Below, piece after piece: positions 25,691-36,925 of a stretch of DNA of 64,000 nucleotides. Made by a program: the position numbers and the translations under genes. The stretch lies in NCBI GenBank assembly GCA_038025085.1, contig CM076142.1:1339501-1403500 (forward strand), read 5' to 3'. Under the pieces are notes generated by a model. That model saw only the letters and a list, made by a program, of their open reading frames with translations, made no database searches and was not told the origin of the DNA. Origin of the DNA: Tetragonia tetragonoides. Its lineage: Eukaryota; Streptophyta; Magnoliopsida; Caryophyllales; Aizoaceae. Each line of letters starts with the position of its first letter. The stretch's first letter is position 1.

Positions 25691-26689
25691 AATAAGTATG
25701 ATATTTAGTATGTTTTAATAATTCTGTTTTTGTTTCATATACTTGCTACTATTTAATATATTAAATACTTTAAGATAAAAAAAATATATGTTAAATACTT
25801 TAAAAATTCTTTATATTATATATTGATTGATATGTTAAAAATAGTTTTATTTGGCAATTGAGTTGGGTATAGTAATTACTAAGTTACTAACGTGTGAAAG
25901 ATCTTTTTTTTTTTTCTTATTTTTATTTCTATTTATTTTTATATTTTTGTTCAAAGTATGTGTCATGAGTATGTGTTACTTTAATTTTATTGTTTAATAT
26001 TATCTCTTATGTGGCATGCTCTTAAAAATATCGCTTAGGTGGCTAAAGATATTTGCTCATTTTTTATTTTCATCCTTAATTTTATTATTAATATTATTAT
26101 TTTTATTTATTTACGAGAACCAACATATACATGACGCATACGATCTTACATGTTTCTTATGCATACAAAAAGTTATATTTGTTTTTAAATAGTTAACGAA
26201 TATCTAATATATACCTCTTTATAAAAATTTAGAGTAATTCACAACTCAAACTCGTATTATTCATTATCCTTCTATCTTCCTAATTTCAGTTATTCTTTCT
26301 TTCTCTCCTCTTTGCCAGTTGATCAATCACGCTTTGTGGTGTGAATCCCCATAGCTATGTCAACAACCTCCTAAACATCACATTGCTCTTTATATTTTGG
26401 TACAAAGCAAATTAAATAGTAGTTAGCGCCAATTTCCTCTTTAAAGGAATAATTACAACATTGAGTGATTAGCATCAGTTTAGGCTTTGAATAAGGTAAC
26501 TTTCAACTACATTGAAGCTTTGATGAGATGTGTTCTTTTTCACTAATTGGACTAAAGTGGATTGAATTGAATTGAACTCCATCGAACTTAACGGAATGAT
26601 ACTAACTAAATAATAAACCGAGAAATAAAAAGTAAATCATTGAACTAAACTCCACTGAAATAAAGTGAACTTAACCAATTATTGAGTAA

Positions 26690-26976
26690 GGCTCTGTTTG
26701 ATTCACCTTGATTTTACTTAAATTCAATTCAGTTCAGTCCAGTTCATGTGTAACTTTATCACTCATATAACTTTTTATTCCGAAATAATTTCATGATGAT
26801 AATTATGTCATCGGAAAGATCTCAAAGCATACTTTCAAATGAGTCTAATATTGACTATGCTTGGACGAATTTTAAATGGTTAACGGTCAAGTTTAAAAAA
26901 TCAATTCAGTTCAGTTCAGTTCATTTCAGTTCATTTCAATTCAGTTCAATTTTATCCAGGTGAATCAAACGTAGCC
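26690..26976. mobile_element. Tourist-like (PIF/Harbinger) MITE
   Basis: 287 bp. Ends GGCTCTGTTTGATTCACC and GGTGAATCAAACGTAGCC, with TAA on both sides (26687-26689, 26977-26979). The outer arms are made of CAATTCAGTTCAGTT-type repeats. Confidence 0.85.
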
Positions 26977-27871
26977 TAAGTGGAAAAACACAAACGAAAC
27001 ATCTTTTACCTTCATACGTACTACACCAATACAAACTGTTATAATAATTTTATTGTATCATACATGTAAATCATAAATAAATTATATTATTGCACGTTAC
27101 AAACAATTAGTAAAACACATGATCAGTATAGTAAGGAAATATATAGAGTACCTTTACTTGACTTGTCAATGGTTAAATATAAACAATGTGCCTACAAAAA
27201 GAAAACCATGATAAATTAGCCAAAACCAATCATTAAGCACCATAATTTCAAAATATGGGAAGGGAATGGAGCGTAACCTTGGGTTTCAAAATTCTGAAGC
27301 AATGAGGTTCCCCTTTTTATAGTTGTCACGATAGAGTTTAATGTTGATAAGTAGTTTAGAATGGTGAGAAGTTTAATCAGGCTGAGGTAATAGAATTAGT
27401 TTGCCAGTATACATAATCTAAGTACTTTACTCTTGTTAAAATTCAATACTCCTATCACAAATAGTGGTTGCATTAAAAATTGTAATTGATTCACTCACCC
27501 ACGTTTTTCTTTGTTAAGATTTAACCACTTTATTTCTTTCTCAAACTCAAATGCTTACTCATATTTTCTAAACATATTATAAATGCATCTCTTTCTGAAG
27601 TATTTTTCAATTCAAATCTGATGGTGTAATTTTTGTTATTTATTGAGATGTATAGAACACGTTATATTACGATTTTAAATATTTGACGAAGATCTGTTAT
27701 AACCAATATAAAACTCTAGTAGTTTATTAATATCTTATTTTACATCGGTCAGGATGATAAGACTACTAAACGCTTTACACCAGTTATTTTTTGTCATTAT
27801 TCTCGCTTAGTTGGCGCGCTCTTAAAATTCTTGCCTACGTGGCACATCTCATTGCTCCCATAAAATGCCTC

Positions 27872-27874
<3 letters not shown>

Positions 27875-27951
<77 letters not shown>
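27875..27951. repeat. AT dinucleotide microsatellite
   Basis: About 76 bases of uninterrupted (AT)n. The open frame 27865-28065 is an artefact of it. Confidence 0.95.
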
Positions 27952-27954
<3 letters not shown>

Positions 27955-27984
27955 CTGTTAGGGTTTTTTTTAAATCCTAATCAG

Positions 27985-28059
27985 TATGATTTTTTTGGTT
28001 CACACCATGGGTATTCACAGTCGATCACAGTAATTATTTTCCCGCGGTTGATTTGTAGG
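27985..28059 (-). mobile_element. SINE remnant, left piece, split by a copia element
   Basis: Matches the 3' half of the neighbouring SINEs (TTCACACCATGGGTATTCACAG, CAGTAATTATTTTCCCGCGG). It stops at ...TTTGTAGG where the copia LTR begins. The sequence resumes as GGCACCTTAAAGGTGGGACAT after 35110. In the uninterrupted copy at 25545 the two parts are continuous (CTTATAGACACCTTAAAGGTGGG). Confidence 0.8.
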
Positions 28060-28224
28060 TGTTAGTAATATAAATATCCATATATCTAAGTCATATATAT
28101 TATTCTTCTATAATCTTCTAGAGTCTTCTGTAATCTCTTTCTTTTAGATCTCTTACTTCCTTGTATAAATACTCACATATATCAATACATAGAGATCAAA
28201 CAATTCCTTTCATATATTTTTACA
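28060..28224 (+). repeat. 5' LTR of the outer copia element
   Basis: 165 bp, TG...CA ends. Contains TATATTATTCTTCTATAATC and TTGTATAAATACTC (possible TATA box TATAAATA). Confidence 0.88.
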
Positions 28225-28413
28225 TGGTATCAAAGCAACATTTAACTCTAAACCAACCTTCCGCAAAATCATAGTATATTGCTTCAGTCCGGTAGTCTTT
28301 GCCAGGCTACTAATCTCATTATCTTTCATATCTGCTAGCCGTGTCCCGCTAGTTAGTCTCTCCCTTGATTTGTCAACCACTACTACTACTAGTCCTTGCT
28401 AGTCATCCATCTC

Positions 28414-29136
28414 TGTTGAGGTAACGCCCCAAATACCAAATAATATTTAGTTGTGTTTTATTTTATTTTAGTTTTGTAAAGAAAATAAAATAGAACAAAA
28501 AGAAAAAGAAAAAGAAAAAAGAAAAGAAGTTAAAAGATGGGAAATAAAAAGGCAAAGGGTCCTTTCGGTTGACATGTGAAACTGCCAACAAAGAAAAGGG
28601 AGAGTCAGAGAGTGATTGAGTTTGGTAATAAATAGGAAGTGCACGGCATTTGTTTGGTGAGAAGGGGGTGAGAGAACATAACAGCCGAAGCAAACAAACA
28701 AGAAGAGCTAGTGAGAGAGACAAACACAGAGTGAGAGAAATAGAGTATTTTTCCAAAGAGGTTTGTTCCAGTTCACGGTTGATTCGGTTTGTTCGGGTGA
28801 AGATAATCAGAGTATTCGGATCGGTCATCGGCAGGTATTTGTGGGTGTATCTTTGGTTTTGTGGGAGTACCAAATTGAGTTAGAGTTTGTCAATTTGTAC
28901 TTATACCAAAGATAGTTTGTTTACTTGTTGCTTGATCTTGTGAGTGTTGCCTTTGTACTCTTGATTATCATAGTGGATTATTGTTTAGTGCGTGGAGATC
29001 CGCACCGTGGTTTTTCCCCTAATTGAGAGGGGTTTTCCACGTAAAATTGTTTGTGTTGTTTTCGGGTTTTTTGCACTTTATTTTTCCGATTATCTGTTGT
29101 TGTGATTGTGGGTAAATACCGTAGTTTTCCCCAACA
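28414..29136 (+). repeat. 5' LTR of the nested Gag-protease element
   Basis: 723 bp with TGTTG...CAACA ends. Has an A/G-rich run (28494-28528) and several GAGAGA-type purine blocks. Confidence 0.92.
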
Positions 29137-29220
29137 GTGGTATCAGAGCTTTTGGTTGTAGGATCGGTGGTGGAAAAATTACTGTATTTGTTGAAGGAGG
29201 AATTATTTTGTGCAAGTAAC

Positions 29221-30567
29221 ATGTCTGGTAGTATGCCCAAATATGATATCCCTTTGTTTGATGGTAAAATTAATTTTACTGTGTGGAAGAGTACGGTTGA
29301 GGATTTGTTGGTTCAACAAAATTTAGATGAGGCTTTAGATGAGACAAAGCCTAGTGAGGTGACCGATGCCCAATGGACATCGAAAAAGAAGAAAGCTGTC
29401 AGTACTATTAGATTAGCTATGGCTCCGGAGATCAAGTATAATTACTTGACTGAGACAGATCCAAAGAAGTTGTTGGATAAGCTCCAGAGTGTATATGCAT
29501 CAAAGTCACTGACTAACAAGCTTTGTTTGAGATATGAGTTGTACCAGCTAAAGATGGAGCAAGGTACAGCGTTGCAAGACCACATTAACAGTTTTAACCA
29601 GCTAGTATGTCAGTTGAGAAATGCAGATGAGAAGATCTCCGATCAAGAGGAGGCATTGTTATTGTTGGCTTCACTACCTAAGTCCTACAGGCCAATTGTG
29701 CAGACATTACTTGTAGGGAGGACAGAGATTACACTAGATGAAGCAATGACAGTGTTGAGAGAAAATGATCGGATGATGTTGCAGGTTGATGGTGTATCTC
29801 CTAGTGATGGAGGAGATAGAGTACTAGCTGCGGAGGTGTCCGAAAGAGGGAGGAATCATGAGAGAAGAGGTGGTGGCCCGAGAAGTAGGTCGAAGTCGCG
29901 CGCGAGAGACTTTAGTAACGTGGAGTGTTACTATTGTGGTGAGAAGGGTCATATTCAGAGTCGTTGCCCAAAGATGAGAGATGATTTGAAGAGTTTCAAG
30001 CAGCTGCAAGAGAAGATGGGCAAGACCAAAATTGATGATGATAGCGGTTCCTCTAATGTAATTATGTCTTGTGATGGTAATAAGGAGTTGTTCTTGGCTA
30101 GTAACAATGAGGGGAAGGAAAGCCAAGAGAGTTGGGTGTTGGACTCCGGCGCTTCGGTTCACATTTGTAGAGACCATGCTATGTTTGATACTTTGTGCCA
30201 AGATGGTGAGTATGGTGACATCAACATGGGGAGTGGTAAGTTGAAGGCCAAAGGGATGGGAAGCATCCGCATTGAGCTCCATGGTGGTGTGACTAGAACC
30301 TTCCACAATGTGAGGTATGTACCCGATGCTCGTGTTAACGTGATTTCGTTGGGTGAGTTGACATCGCAAGGGTGTAGATACATTGGTACGGGAAGGTGGT
30401 GCAAAGTGTATCGTGGTGCTACTTTGATTGTGCAAGGAAAGAAGGCGGAGAACAACTTGTGCTATGTTGAGGGTCATTGCGTAGGGAGGAGCAAGGCCAA
30501 GAAGAAGGTCCGTTTCTCGGACAAGGTGGAGGTATTTGGTGATTTGGGTCGAGGGAGGATTTGTTGA
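29221..30567 (+). CDS. Gag-protease polyprotein of the nested LTR element (copia/TNT1-like)
   Basis: Structural Gag plus aspartic protease of a Ty1-copia element; Gag forms the particle and protease cleaves it. 448 residues from MSGSMPKYDIPLFDG, the usual start for this family; the frame is also open upstream. The Gag core has KLQSVYASKSLTNKLCLR and ALLLLASLPKSYRP. A CCHC zinc knuckle (CYYCGEKGHIQSRC) lies at about residues 239-252. The protease motif WVLDSGASVHIC is at about 306-317, followed by the VRYVPDARVNVISLGEL block. The frame stays open to the end of the internal region, and its TGA stop (30565-30567) lies inside the first bases of the right LTR. No integrase or reverse transcriptase follows. 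Intact frame plus near-identical LTRs means recent and possibly still expressed. Confidence 0.9.
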   Translation: MSGSMPKYDIPLFDGKINFTVWKSTVEDLLVQQNLDEALDETKPSEVTDAQWTSKKKKAVSTIRLAMAPEIKYNYLTETDPKKLLDKLQSVYASKSLTNKLCLRYELYQLKMEQGTALQDHINSFNQLVCQLRNADEKISDQEEALLLLASLPKSYRPIVQTLLVGRTEITLDEAMTVLRENDRMMLQVDGVSPSDGGDRVLAAEVSERGRNHERRGGGPRSRSKSRARDFSNVECYYCGEKGHIQSRCPKMRDDLKSFKQLQEKMGKTKIDDDSGSSNVIMSCDGNKELFLASNNEGKESQESWVLDSGASVHICRDHAMFDTLCQDGEYGDINMGSGKLKAKGMGSIRIELHGGVTRTFHNVRYVPDARVNVISLGELTSQGCRYIGTGRWCKVYRGATLIVQGKKAENNLCYVEGHCVGRSKAKKKVRFSDKVEVFGDLGRGRIC

Positions 30568-31291
30568 GGTAACGCCCCAAATACCAAATAATATTTAGTT
30601 GTGTTTTATTTTATTTTAGTTTTGTAAAGAAAATAAAATAGAACAAAAAGAAAAAGAAAAAGAAAAAAGAAAAAAGAAAAGAAGTTAAAAGATGGGAAAT
30701 AAAAAGGCAAAGGGTCCTTTCGGTTGACATGTGAAACTGCCAACAAAGAAAAGGGAGAGTCAGAGAGTGATTGAGTTTGGTAATAAATAGGAAGTGCACG
30801 GCATTTGTTTGGTGAGAAGGGGGTGAGAGAACATAACAGCCGAAGCAAACAAACAAGAAGAGCTAGTGAGAGAGACAAACACAGAGTGAGAGAAATAGAG
30901 TATTTTTCCAAAGAGGTTTGTTCCAGTTCACGGTTGATTCGGTTTGTTCGGGTGAAGATAATCAGAGTATTCGGATCGGTCATCGGCAGGTATTTGTGGG
31001 TGTATCTTTGGTTTTGTGGGAGTACCAAATTGAGTTAGAGTTTGTCAATTTGTACTTATACCAAAGATAGTTTGTTTACTTGTTGCTTGATCTTGTGAGT
31101 GTTGCCTTTGTACTCTTGATTATCATAGTGGATTATTGTTTAGTGCGTGGAGATCCGCACCGTGGTTTTTCCCCTAATTGAGAGGGGTTTTCCACGTAAA
31201 ATTGTTTGTGTTGTTTTCGGGTTTTTTGCACTTTATTTTTCCGATTATCTGTTGTTGTGATTGTGGGTAAATACCGTAGTTTTCCCCAACA
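30562..31291 (+). repeat. 3' LTR of the nested Gag-protease element
   Basis: 730 bp. Same as the left LTR by eye except for one extra GAAAAAA-type unit near 30670. Confidence 0.92.
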
Positions 31292-31589
31292 ATCTCCACT
31301 AGCCAAAAAAAAAAAAAGATAAAAAAAAAAAAAAATCCTTCCTGATTGATCACATCAAACATCAAGGCATTAGACGGACACCGTCTTATAGAGTCCATTT
31401 GAAGAGATAAGTTTTTGACTAAATTTCTGTCTTTTTGTAGTGTGGTTTCATTAACTTACTACTACCGCATCTTACAGTATCAATTGAAGGAGCTTGTCTT
31501 ATTTTGGATTGCATCATCCATTATTGTTCACAGTTTGTCTATTGATTAGTTATTTGAGTACTTGGGTATGGCTTGGTCAAATGAGCAGT

Positions 31590-34500
31590 TCCAGCGACTT
31601 CTTCAAGTACTCTCGCAGTAGAAAGGCAAATTTTGTTGGTAAGACAGTATTTGTTCCTAAAATTTTTTCAAGTTGGATAATTGACTTTGGAGCAACAGAC
31701 CATTTTACTTGTAATCAGTCTATTTTACAAAATATATCGTCCTTAAATACTCATTATTCCTCTGTTTCTTTGCCCAATGGTTCTGTTCTTAGTCCCAAAT
31801 CTCGTGGTAATATTAATGTCACCCCACAAATAAAAATGTCTAATGTTTTTTTCTTACCCGAGTTTAATTGCAATCTTATGTCCGTGAGTAAGCTCACTTC
31901 AGAAAATAATTGTGCAGTGTTCTTCTTTTCCACCTTTTGTATTGTCCAGGACCTAAAATCGAGGACATTAATTGGAGCAGGTAAAATGAAGGATGGGCTT
32001 TATCACCTCAAGATGTCATCTCCACATGTCGTTGCTGCTACAGTGAAAGATTCGTCGCAAATATGGCACCAACGCCTAGGTCACTGTTCTGTTAGTCATT
32101 TATCTCTTATTCCTAACCTCTCTCATTTATGTTTTAATAGTTTGGAAAATTGTCCTTGTGATGTGTGTCTACGTGTAAAACATGCCAAACTTCCTTTCCC
32201 TCTTAGCAATAATAAAAGTACAATTCCTTTTGAACTTGTTCATATTGATGCGTGGGGACCTTATTATACAGCTAGCCATTCTGGTGCACACTTATTTTTG
32301 ACACTTGTGGATGATTATTCTCGAGCTACTTGGGTATTTCTTTTGCAAAGAAAATCTAATGTATGTCAATGTTTTGTCCATTTCTATAGCATGGTTTTTA
32401 CTCAATTTGGCCATGTTGTTTAGAAAATTCGAAGTGATAATGCACTCGAAATTATAGGAGTGTTAAAGGTTTTTTGTCTTGAAAAAAGGATCATAAACCA
32501 AACATCTATAGCTGGTACTCCTCAACAAAACGGTGTGGTAGAGCGTAAGCATAGACACTTGTTAGAAATAGGAAGAGCCATTCGTTTTCAAGCTGGTTTA
32601 CCTTTATCTTTTTGGGGGACCACCGCTTACCTTATTAATCACATACCCACACCTCAACTTGAATGGCAAAACACCTTATGAACTTCTCCACCACCGTCCA
32701 TCTTCTTACTCTCATCTTTGAGTTTTTGGGTGCCTATGTTATGCTCGTGATCCTCAATGTGTTAAGGATAAGTTTGCACAACGATCTTGTCCTTGTGTGT
32801 TTGTTGGATATCATCTTGAGAAAAAAGGTTACAAAATTTACGACTTAGAATCTCGGCATATCTCTGTGTCTAGAGATGTCATATTTTATGAGCATATTTT
32901 TCCATATTTGTCCAAGTCCCCCACAAGTCCTCCAGTGTCTTCCACTACATTCTTACCTATTCACAAGGTGAAGGGGAGGATGAACCTATCATTGTCGTGA
33001 ATACTCATCCCCGTGATCCCAACAAATCAGTGACTGATCCGTTTACTCCTCTGTCAACTCCAGCGTCGTCATCATCTCCGACCTTGTCGTCCCCTTCCTC
33101 ATCATCTAGTCCACCACTACATGAACATGTTTCCTTCCCTACTACTAACAGTACAGGTACTGAAGCGGAATCTCAGGTGCTACTTTCACGACCTCAACGT
33201 GAGCGACGAGCACCAGCACGTCTTAATGATTATATCTATGACATTCCGGGTGATAAGAGCTCGACCTCTCCTGCTTCCAATTGTGTGTCTTCGGGTAAGC
33301 CTTATCCCATTTCTTGGTATTTTGCCACTTCTTATTTCTCCAAAAATATACTTCTTTTCTTGCAGCCATTACAGCTCATAGAGAACCCAAAAATTATTCA
33401 GAGGCGGCGCAACATCCAGGTTGGAGAGAAGCTATGAGAAAAGAGATTCAAGCATTGGAAAATAATCACACATGGGATCTAGTTCACCTTCCTCATGATA
33501 AGAAAACAATTGGGTCTAGATGGGTGTATGCCATCAAATATAATTCAGATGGGACAATTGAACGTCTTAAGGGTCGAGTCGTTGTTCAAGGTTGCACACA
33601 GGTTGAAGGGGTTGATTATAATGAGACTTTTTCTCCGGTTGCCAAACTCACCACTGTGAGATATCTACTAGTTGTTGCATCTGCTACAAATTGGGTCCTC
33701 CATCAAATGGATGTAAACAATGCGTTTATTCATGGAGATTTAAATGAAGAAATTTACATGTGTCCTCCACCTGGATATCTATCCGAAAATGACAATCGTG
33801 TATGTCTACTACGAAAGTCATTGTATGGGTTGAAGCAAGCAAGCAGACAGTGGTATGCAAAATTTTCTAGTACCTTACTTCGGTATGGTTTTCGACATTC
33901 TCGAGCTGATCATTCTTTATTTATTCGGCGTCATGAATCCGAGTTTATTGTTGTACTTGTTTATGTTGATGATGTTATCATTGCTGGAAATAGTCAGGAT
34001 GCTTGTGATTGGCTCAAACAATATTTGTCGGCATGTTTTCCTATCAAAGACTAGGGTCCACTTCGATATTTTCTTGGTCTCGAAGTCGCCCGTTCTCCGG
34101 AAGGAATATTTGTATGCCAGCATAAGTATGCTTTAGATATTCTAGATGATGCAGGAGTTTTGGGTGTTAAGCCTGCAACTTTTCCAATTCAGCAACAACA
34201 TCGTTTGAATGCCAAAGATGGTGAATTTTACCACGATCCAGCATGCTATAGAAGGCTAGTCAGTCACTTGATCTATCTCACAATCACTCGACCAGATAAT
34301 GCATACTCTGTACAAATATTAAGTCAGTTCATGCAAACCCTTCGGCAACCTCATTTTGATGCAGCTATTAGATTGTTACGCTACATTAAGAACACCCCAG
34401 GTCAAGGCATCTTTTTCCCTTCCACTAGTGATCTTCAAGTTTATGCTTATTGTGATGCTGATTGGGGAGCTTGTCCAATGACTCAACGGTCTCTTAGTGG

Positions 34501-34900
34501 ATTTTTTGTTCAACTAGGACGTTCTCCTATATCTTGGAAATCAAAGAAACAAGTAACTGTGTCTCGCTCTTCAGCTGAAGCAGAATATCGTTCTATGGCA
34601 TTGACTACTACTGAACTCATTTGGTTTAAGGCACTTTTGGATGATCTTACTGTTTCTCATTCGAAGCCTATGTTTCTTTTCTGTGATAATAAATCTGCAC
34701 TTCATATCATTCAAAATTTCGTTTTTATGAGCGGACCAAACATGTTGAAATTGATTGTTATTTCATAAGGGAGCAATTTCAGTCAGGAACAATGGTTCCT
34801 CGTTATATTCCTTCACGTTATCAGCTTGCAGATGTCTTCACAAAAGGTCTCGGACATGCTCAATTTCATGAAATAATTGGCAAGTTGGGCATTCGTAATC
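31590..34900 (+). pseudogene. Broken copia pol (protease, integrase, reverse transcriptase, RNase H)
   Basis: Remains of the outer element's polyprotein. Protease near 31675 reads DFGATDHF where DSGA is expected. Zinc-finger/pre-integrase HQRLGHCS is near 32070. The integrase core has HIDAWGP, VDDYSRATWVF and [18 protein letters not shown]. Reverse transcriptase spans about 33470-34060, with FSPVAKLTTVRYLL, QMDVNNAFIHGDL, LYGLKQASRQWY and YVDD. RNase H spans about 34440-34700, with YCDADWGACP, SRSSAEAEYR and LFCDNKSALHI. Breaks: stop at 32421-32423, frame loss near 32680 and again across 32680-33400, stop at 34052-34054, frame loss near 34725. It cannot make a working protein. Confidence 0.9.
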
Positions 34901-34924
34901 TTCATGCTCCAACTTGAGGGGGAG

Positions 34925-35109
34925 TGTTAGTAATATAAATATCCATATATCTAAGTCATATATATTATTCTTCTATAATCTTCTGTAATCTTCTAGAGTC
35001 TTCTGTAATCTCTTTTAATCTTTTTCTTGTAGGTCTCTCACTCCCTTGTACAAATACTCACATGTATCAATACATAGAGATCAAGCAATTCCTTTCATAC
35101 ATTTTTACA
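34925..35109 (+). repeat. 3' LTR of the outer copia element
   Basis: 185 bp. Compared with the left LTR it has an extra CTTCTGTAAT unit and further small changes, so this insertion is older than the nested one. Confidence 0.88.
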
Positions 35110-35181
35110 TTAGGCACCTTAAAGGTGGGACATCTGGTCAAGGGATTCAATTCTGTTTTTGTTTCATATACTTGCTATTTG
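35110..35181 (-). mobile_element. SINE remnant, right piece, after the copia insertion
   Basis: Continues the SINE piece at 27985-28059 (GGCACCTTAAAGGTGGGACATCTGG). It then joins TTCTGTTTTTGTTTCATATACTTGC, sequence that also follows the SINE at 25545. Box B and box A are missing here, so an internal deletion occurred. Confidence 0.75.
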
Positions 35182-36563
35182 TGGCCTGTCTGGGTCAACG
35201 TAGTGGTAGATAATTTAAGCCACGTGTGAGCCACCAATTTGGTGGTACATGTAATGGGCTATTGTGAAATGGAGTCATGTCATTTAGGTGTTTCCTAGTG
35301 TAGTTCGTAGGGCTGTGGCCTGTGGGCAAGAAGGCCCATTTGAAGGTTTCCCGTGCTTAATTGATGAGATTTGAGATCTTGTTCAGAATTGAAGCTGCTG
35401 AGAATCAAATTCCACAAGACTTGATCAGAAAAGGTCCAAAAACATCATCATGACATTAGAACTTGAGATGTTGATTGGGCAGTAGCAATTGCTACAAGAG
35501 CTAAGCTACTCCAGTAGGGGTGCATTTTTCTTGCTAGCTAGTCAAGTTGTTTGTCTACCAATACATCAAATTCAAGCTACGAGTTTAGAGTGTATTTTTA
35601 CCTGACCAAATGAATTATTACTTACAAAATACTCGTACTTTTGACATACATACATACAAGTGAACAGGTTTACTAATGTATGTTTGATTGCGATTATTAT
35701 GTTAATCAACAATAATACTTGCCTTGTCAGAGCTATAGGTGATAATGCTCGAAATGTCGTTATGGAGACTCCTTCATCCCTCTGTCCCCATGGAGGAGAA
35801 GTTGTATCTGTCTTAGTAGGACCTCAAAGAAGTTGGAGGAAGCCAGCAACAAGTCAACACGACACGTTAACAAGACAACGAATCAATTGCAACAAATTTC
35901 CAAATAGGCATGTCCCAAAACAACAACATTAATTGAATTTGATCATTCTATAGCTCCATCAAAGAATAGTGAGAATACTACGTACTCCTTCTTGGCTTCT
36001 TCAAGGGCTGACTTTGAACTTGATCTAGCCCCTTCTTGGCTTCTTGTAGAACAGAAATAGTTTCCGGGCTGAGGTGTAGGTATACGTCCTCCTGTCAGGC
36101 CCAAATGAGCCCACGATATATATCTTCTGAACGTTTAGTCTTTTATATGTACTGGTATGACAATGACACAGCTCTACCAAATATTGCATGGGCCAGGCTG
36201 CCAGGGGTAAAGATCGCCACGGGCTATCATTCACAGCCCGAATCAGGTGGGGTTCTTGGCCCCATTGAGTGCGGCTCAAGTTCGGAAATTTTACAACGAG
36301 CCAAATTCAAACTTGACAGTGTTCGACTCGGCTCGTGGCCAGCCCTTGCTGTGAGCCTGCGAGCTCTGAGTTCTGACTCATGGTCTGCCCATTGTACATT
36401 TTCACTTTTATTTCGTTTTTTTTTCACGAATATTCTACATATCTACACAATCACAAAAATCGCCCATATTCCTATAGATAAAATATAAAAAAACTGTCGC
36501 CCACAAAGCAATGGCATGATGGTGATAATGATAAATAATGAGTACAATGCGCAATGAGTATAA

Positions 36564-36740
36564 GGCCCTGTTTTATTCAACAGAATGGTGCGGGACGGTG
36601 AGGTAAGGAACGGAACAGATTGGATTGGAACGGAACGGCGCAGCGTGGATAATTCAAAAAAATGTGAGACAAAATTAAGTACAGAATGCGGAACTTAACG
36701 GAACGGAATGCAGCATGGAAACGATGAAAAGAACCGGGCC
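36564..36740. mobile_element. Tourist-like MITE, GGAACGGAAC-rich family, copy 1
   Basis: 177 bp. Ends GGCCCTGTTTTATTCAAC and GATGAAAAGAACCGGGCC; TAA on both sides (36561-36563, 36741-36743). The inside (GGTGCGGGACGGTGAGG, TGTGAGACAAAATTAAGTACAG) is shared with 42013-42179. Confidence 0.88.
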
Positions 36741-36789
36741 TAAGTATAACCACTAGTAGGTTGCATCATGTGAATTCAGGCTTGTTGAA

Positions 36790-36925
36790 GTGGGTTTGTA
36801 TCCCACATGGAAAGATTTGGTGGTCTTGAGCATATATATAAGGAAGTGGGTTAGGCAATGGGTGGAGTAACCCACTTCCTTATATGTATTCTCAAGACCA
36901 CTAAATCTTTCCATGTGGGACACGA
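36790..36925. repeat. Perfect-looking hairpin with snRNA-type promoter words in both arms
   Basis: Arms of about 55-60 bp: TATCCCACATGGAAAGATTTGG, then GGTCTTGAG, ATATATAAGGAAGTGGGTTA on the left; the reverse complement on the right (TAACCCACTTCCTTATATG ... CCAAATC-like ... CCATGTGGGAC). Each arm carries RTCCCACATGG about 34 bases before a TATA-like box. This resembles the plant snRNA upstream element RTCCCACATCG plus TATA spacing. It is probably a small fold-back element; a promoter role is inference. Confidence 0.65.

Larger units (their letters stand above)
28414..31291 (+). mobile_element. Young nested LTR retrotransposon encoding only Gag and protease
   Basis: Left LTR 28414-29136 and right LTR 30562-31291 begin TGTTGAGGTAACGCCCC and end TTTTCCCCAACA. 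The only difference I find by eye is a 7-base gain in an A/G run of the right LTR. The perfect duplication ATCTC flanks it (28409-28413, 31292-31296). Primer site TGGTATCAGAGC (29138-29149) fits initiator tRNA-Met; purine tract GAGGGAGGA lies at 30550-30558. The internal part, 1425 bp, holds one open Gag-protease frame and no integrase, reverse transcriptase or RNase H. It is therefore non-autonomous and must borrow enzymes, like the published TR-GAG class (recalled), but with protease as well. Confidence 0.92.
28060..35109 (+). mobile_element. Decayed Ty1-copia LTR retrotransposon (outer element)
   Basis: Left LTR 28060-28224, primer site TGGTATCAAAGC at 28225-28236, polypurine tract TTGAGGGGGAG at 34914-34924, right LTR 34925-35109. 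Both LTRs start TGTTAGTAATATAAATATCC and end TTTTTACA. It inserted into a SINE; flanks are GTAGG and TTAGG (one mismatch). Inside are protease, integrase, reverse transcriptase and RNase H remains with several stops. No gag is recognisable, and a younger element sits inside it. Confidence 0.9.

Noticed and set aside
28463..28873. 136-codon minus-strand frame, repeated at 30606-31028
   Set aside because: Both copies are antisense through the two LTRs of the nested element; not genes.
29824..30477. 217-codon minus-strand frame
   Set aside because: Antisense to the Gag-protease frame; composition shadow.
35660..35932. Possible secreted peptide gene
   Set aside because: The frame begins with GTG, the hydrophobic part has no ATG before it, and no peptide-hormone motif is seen.
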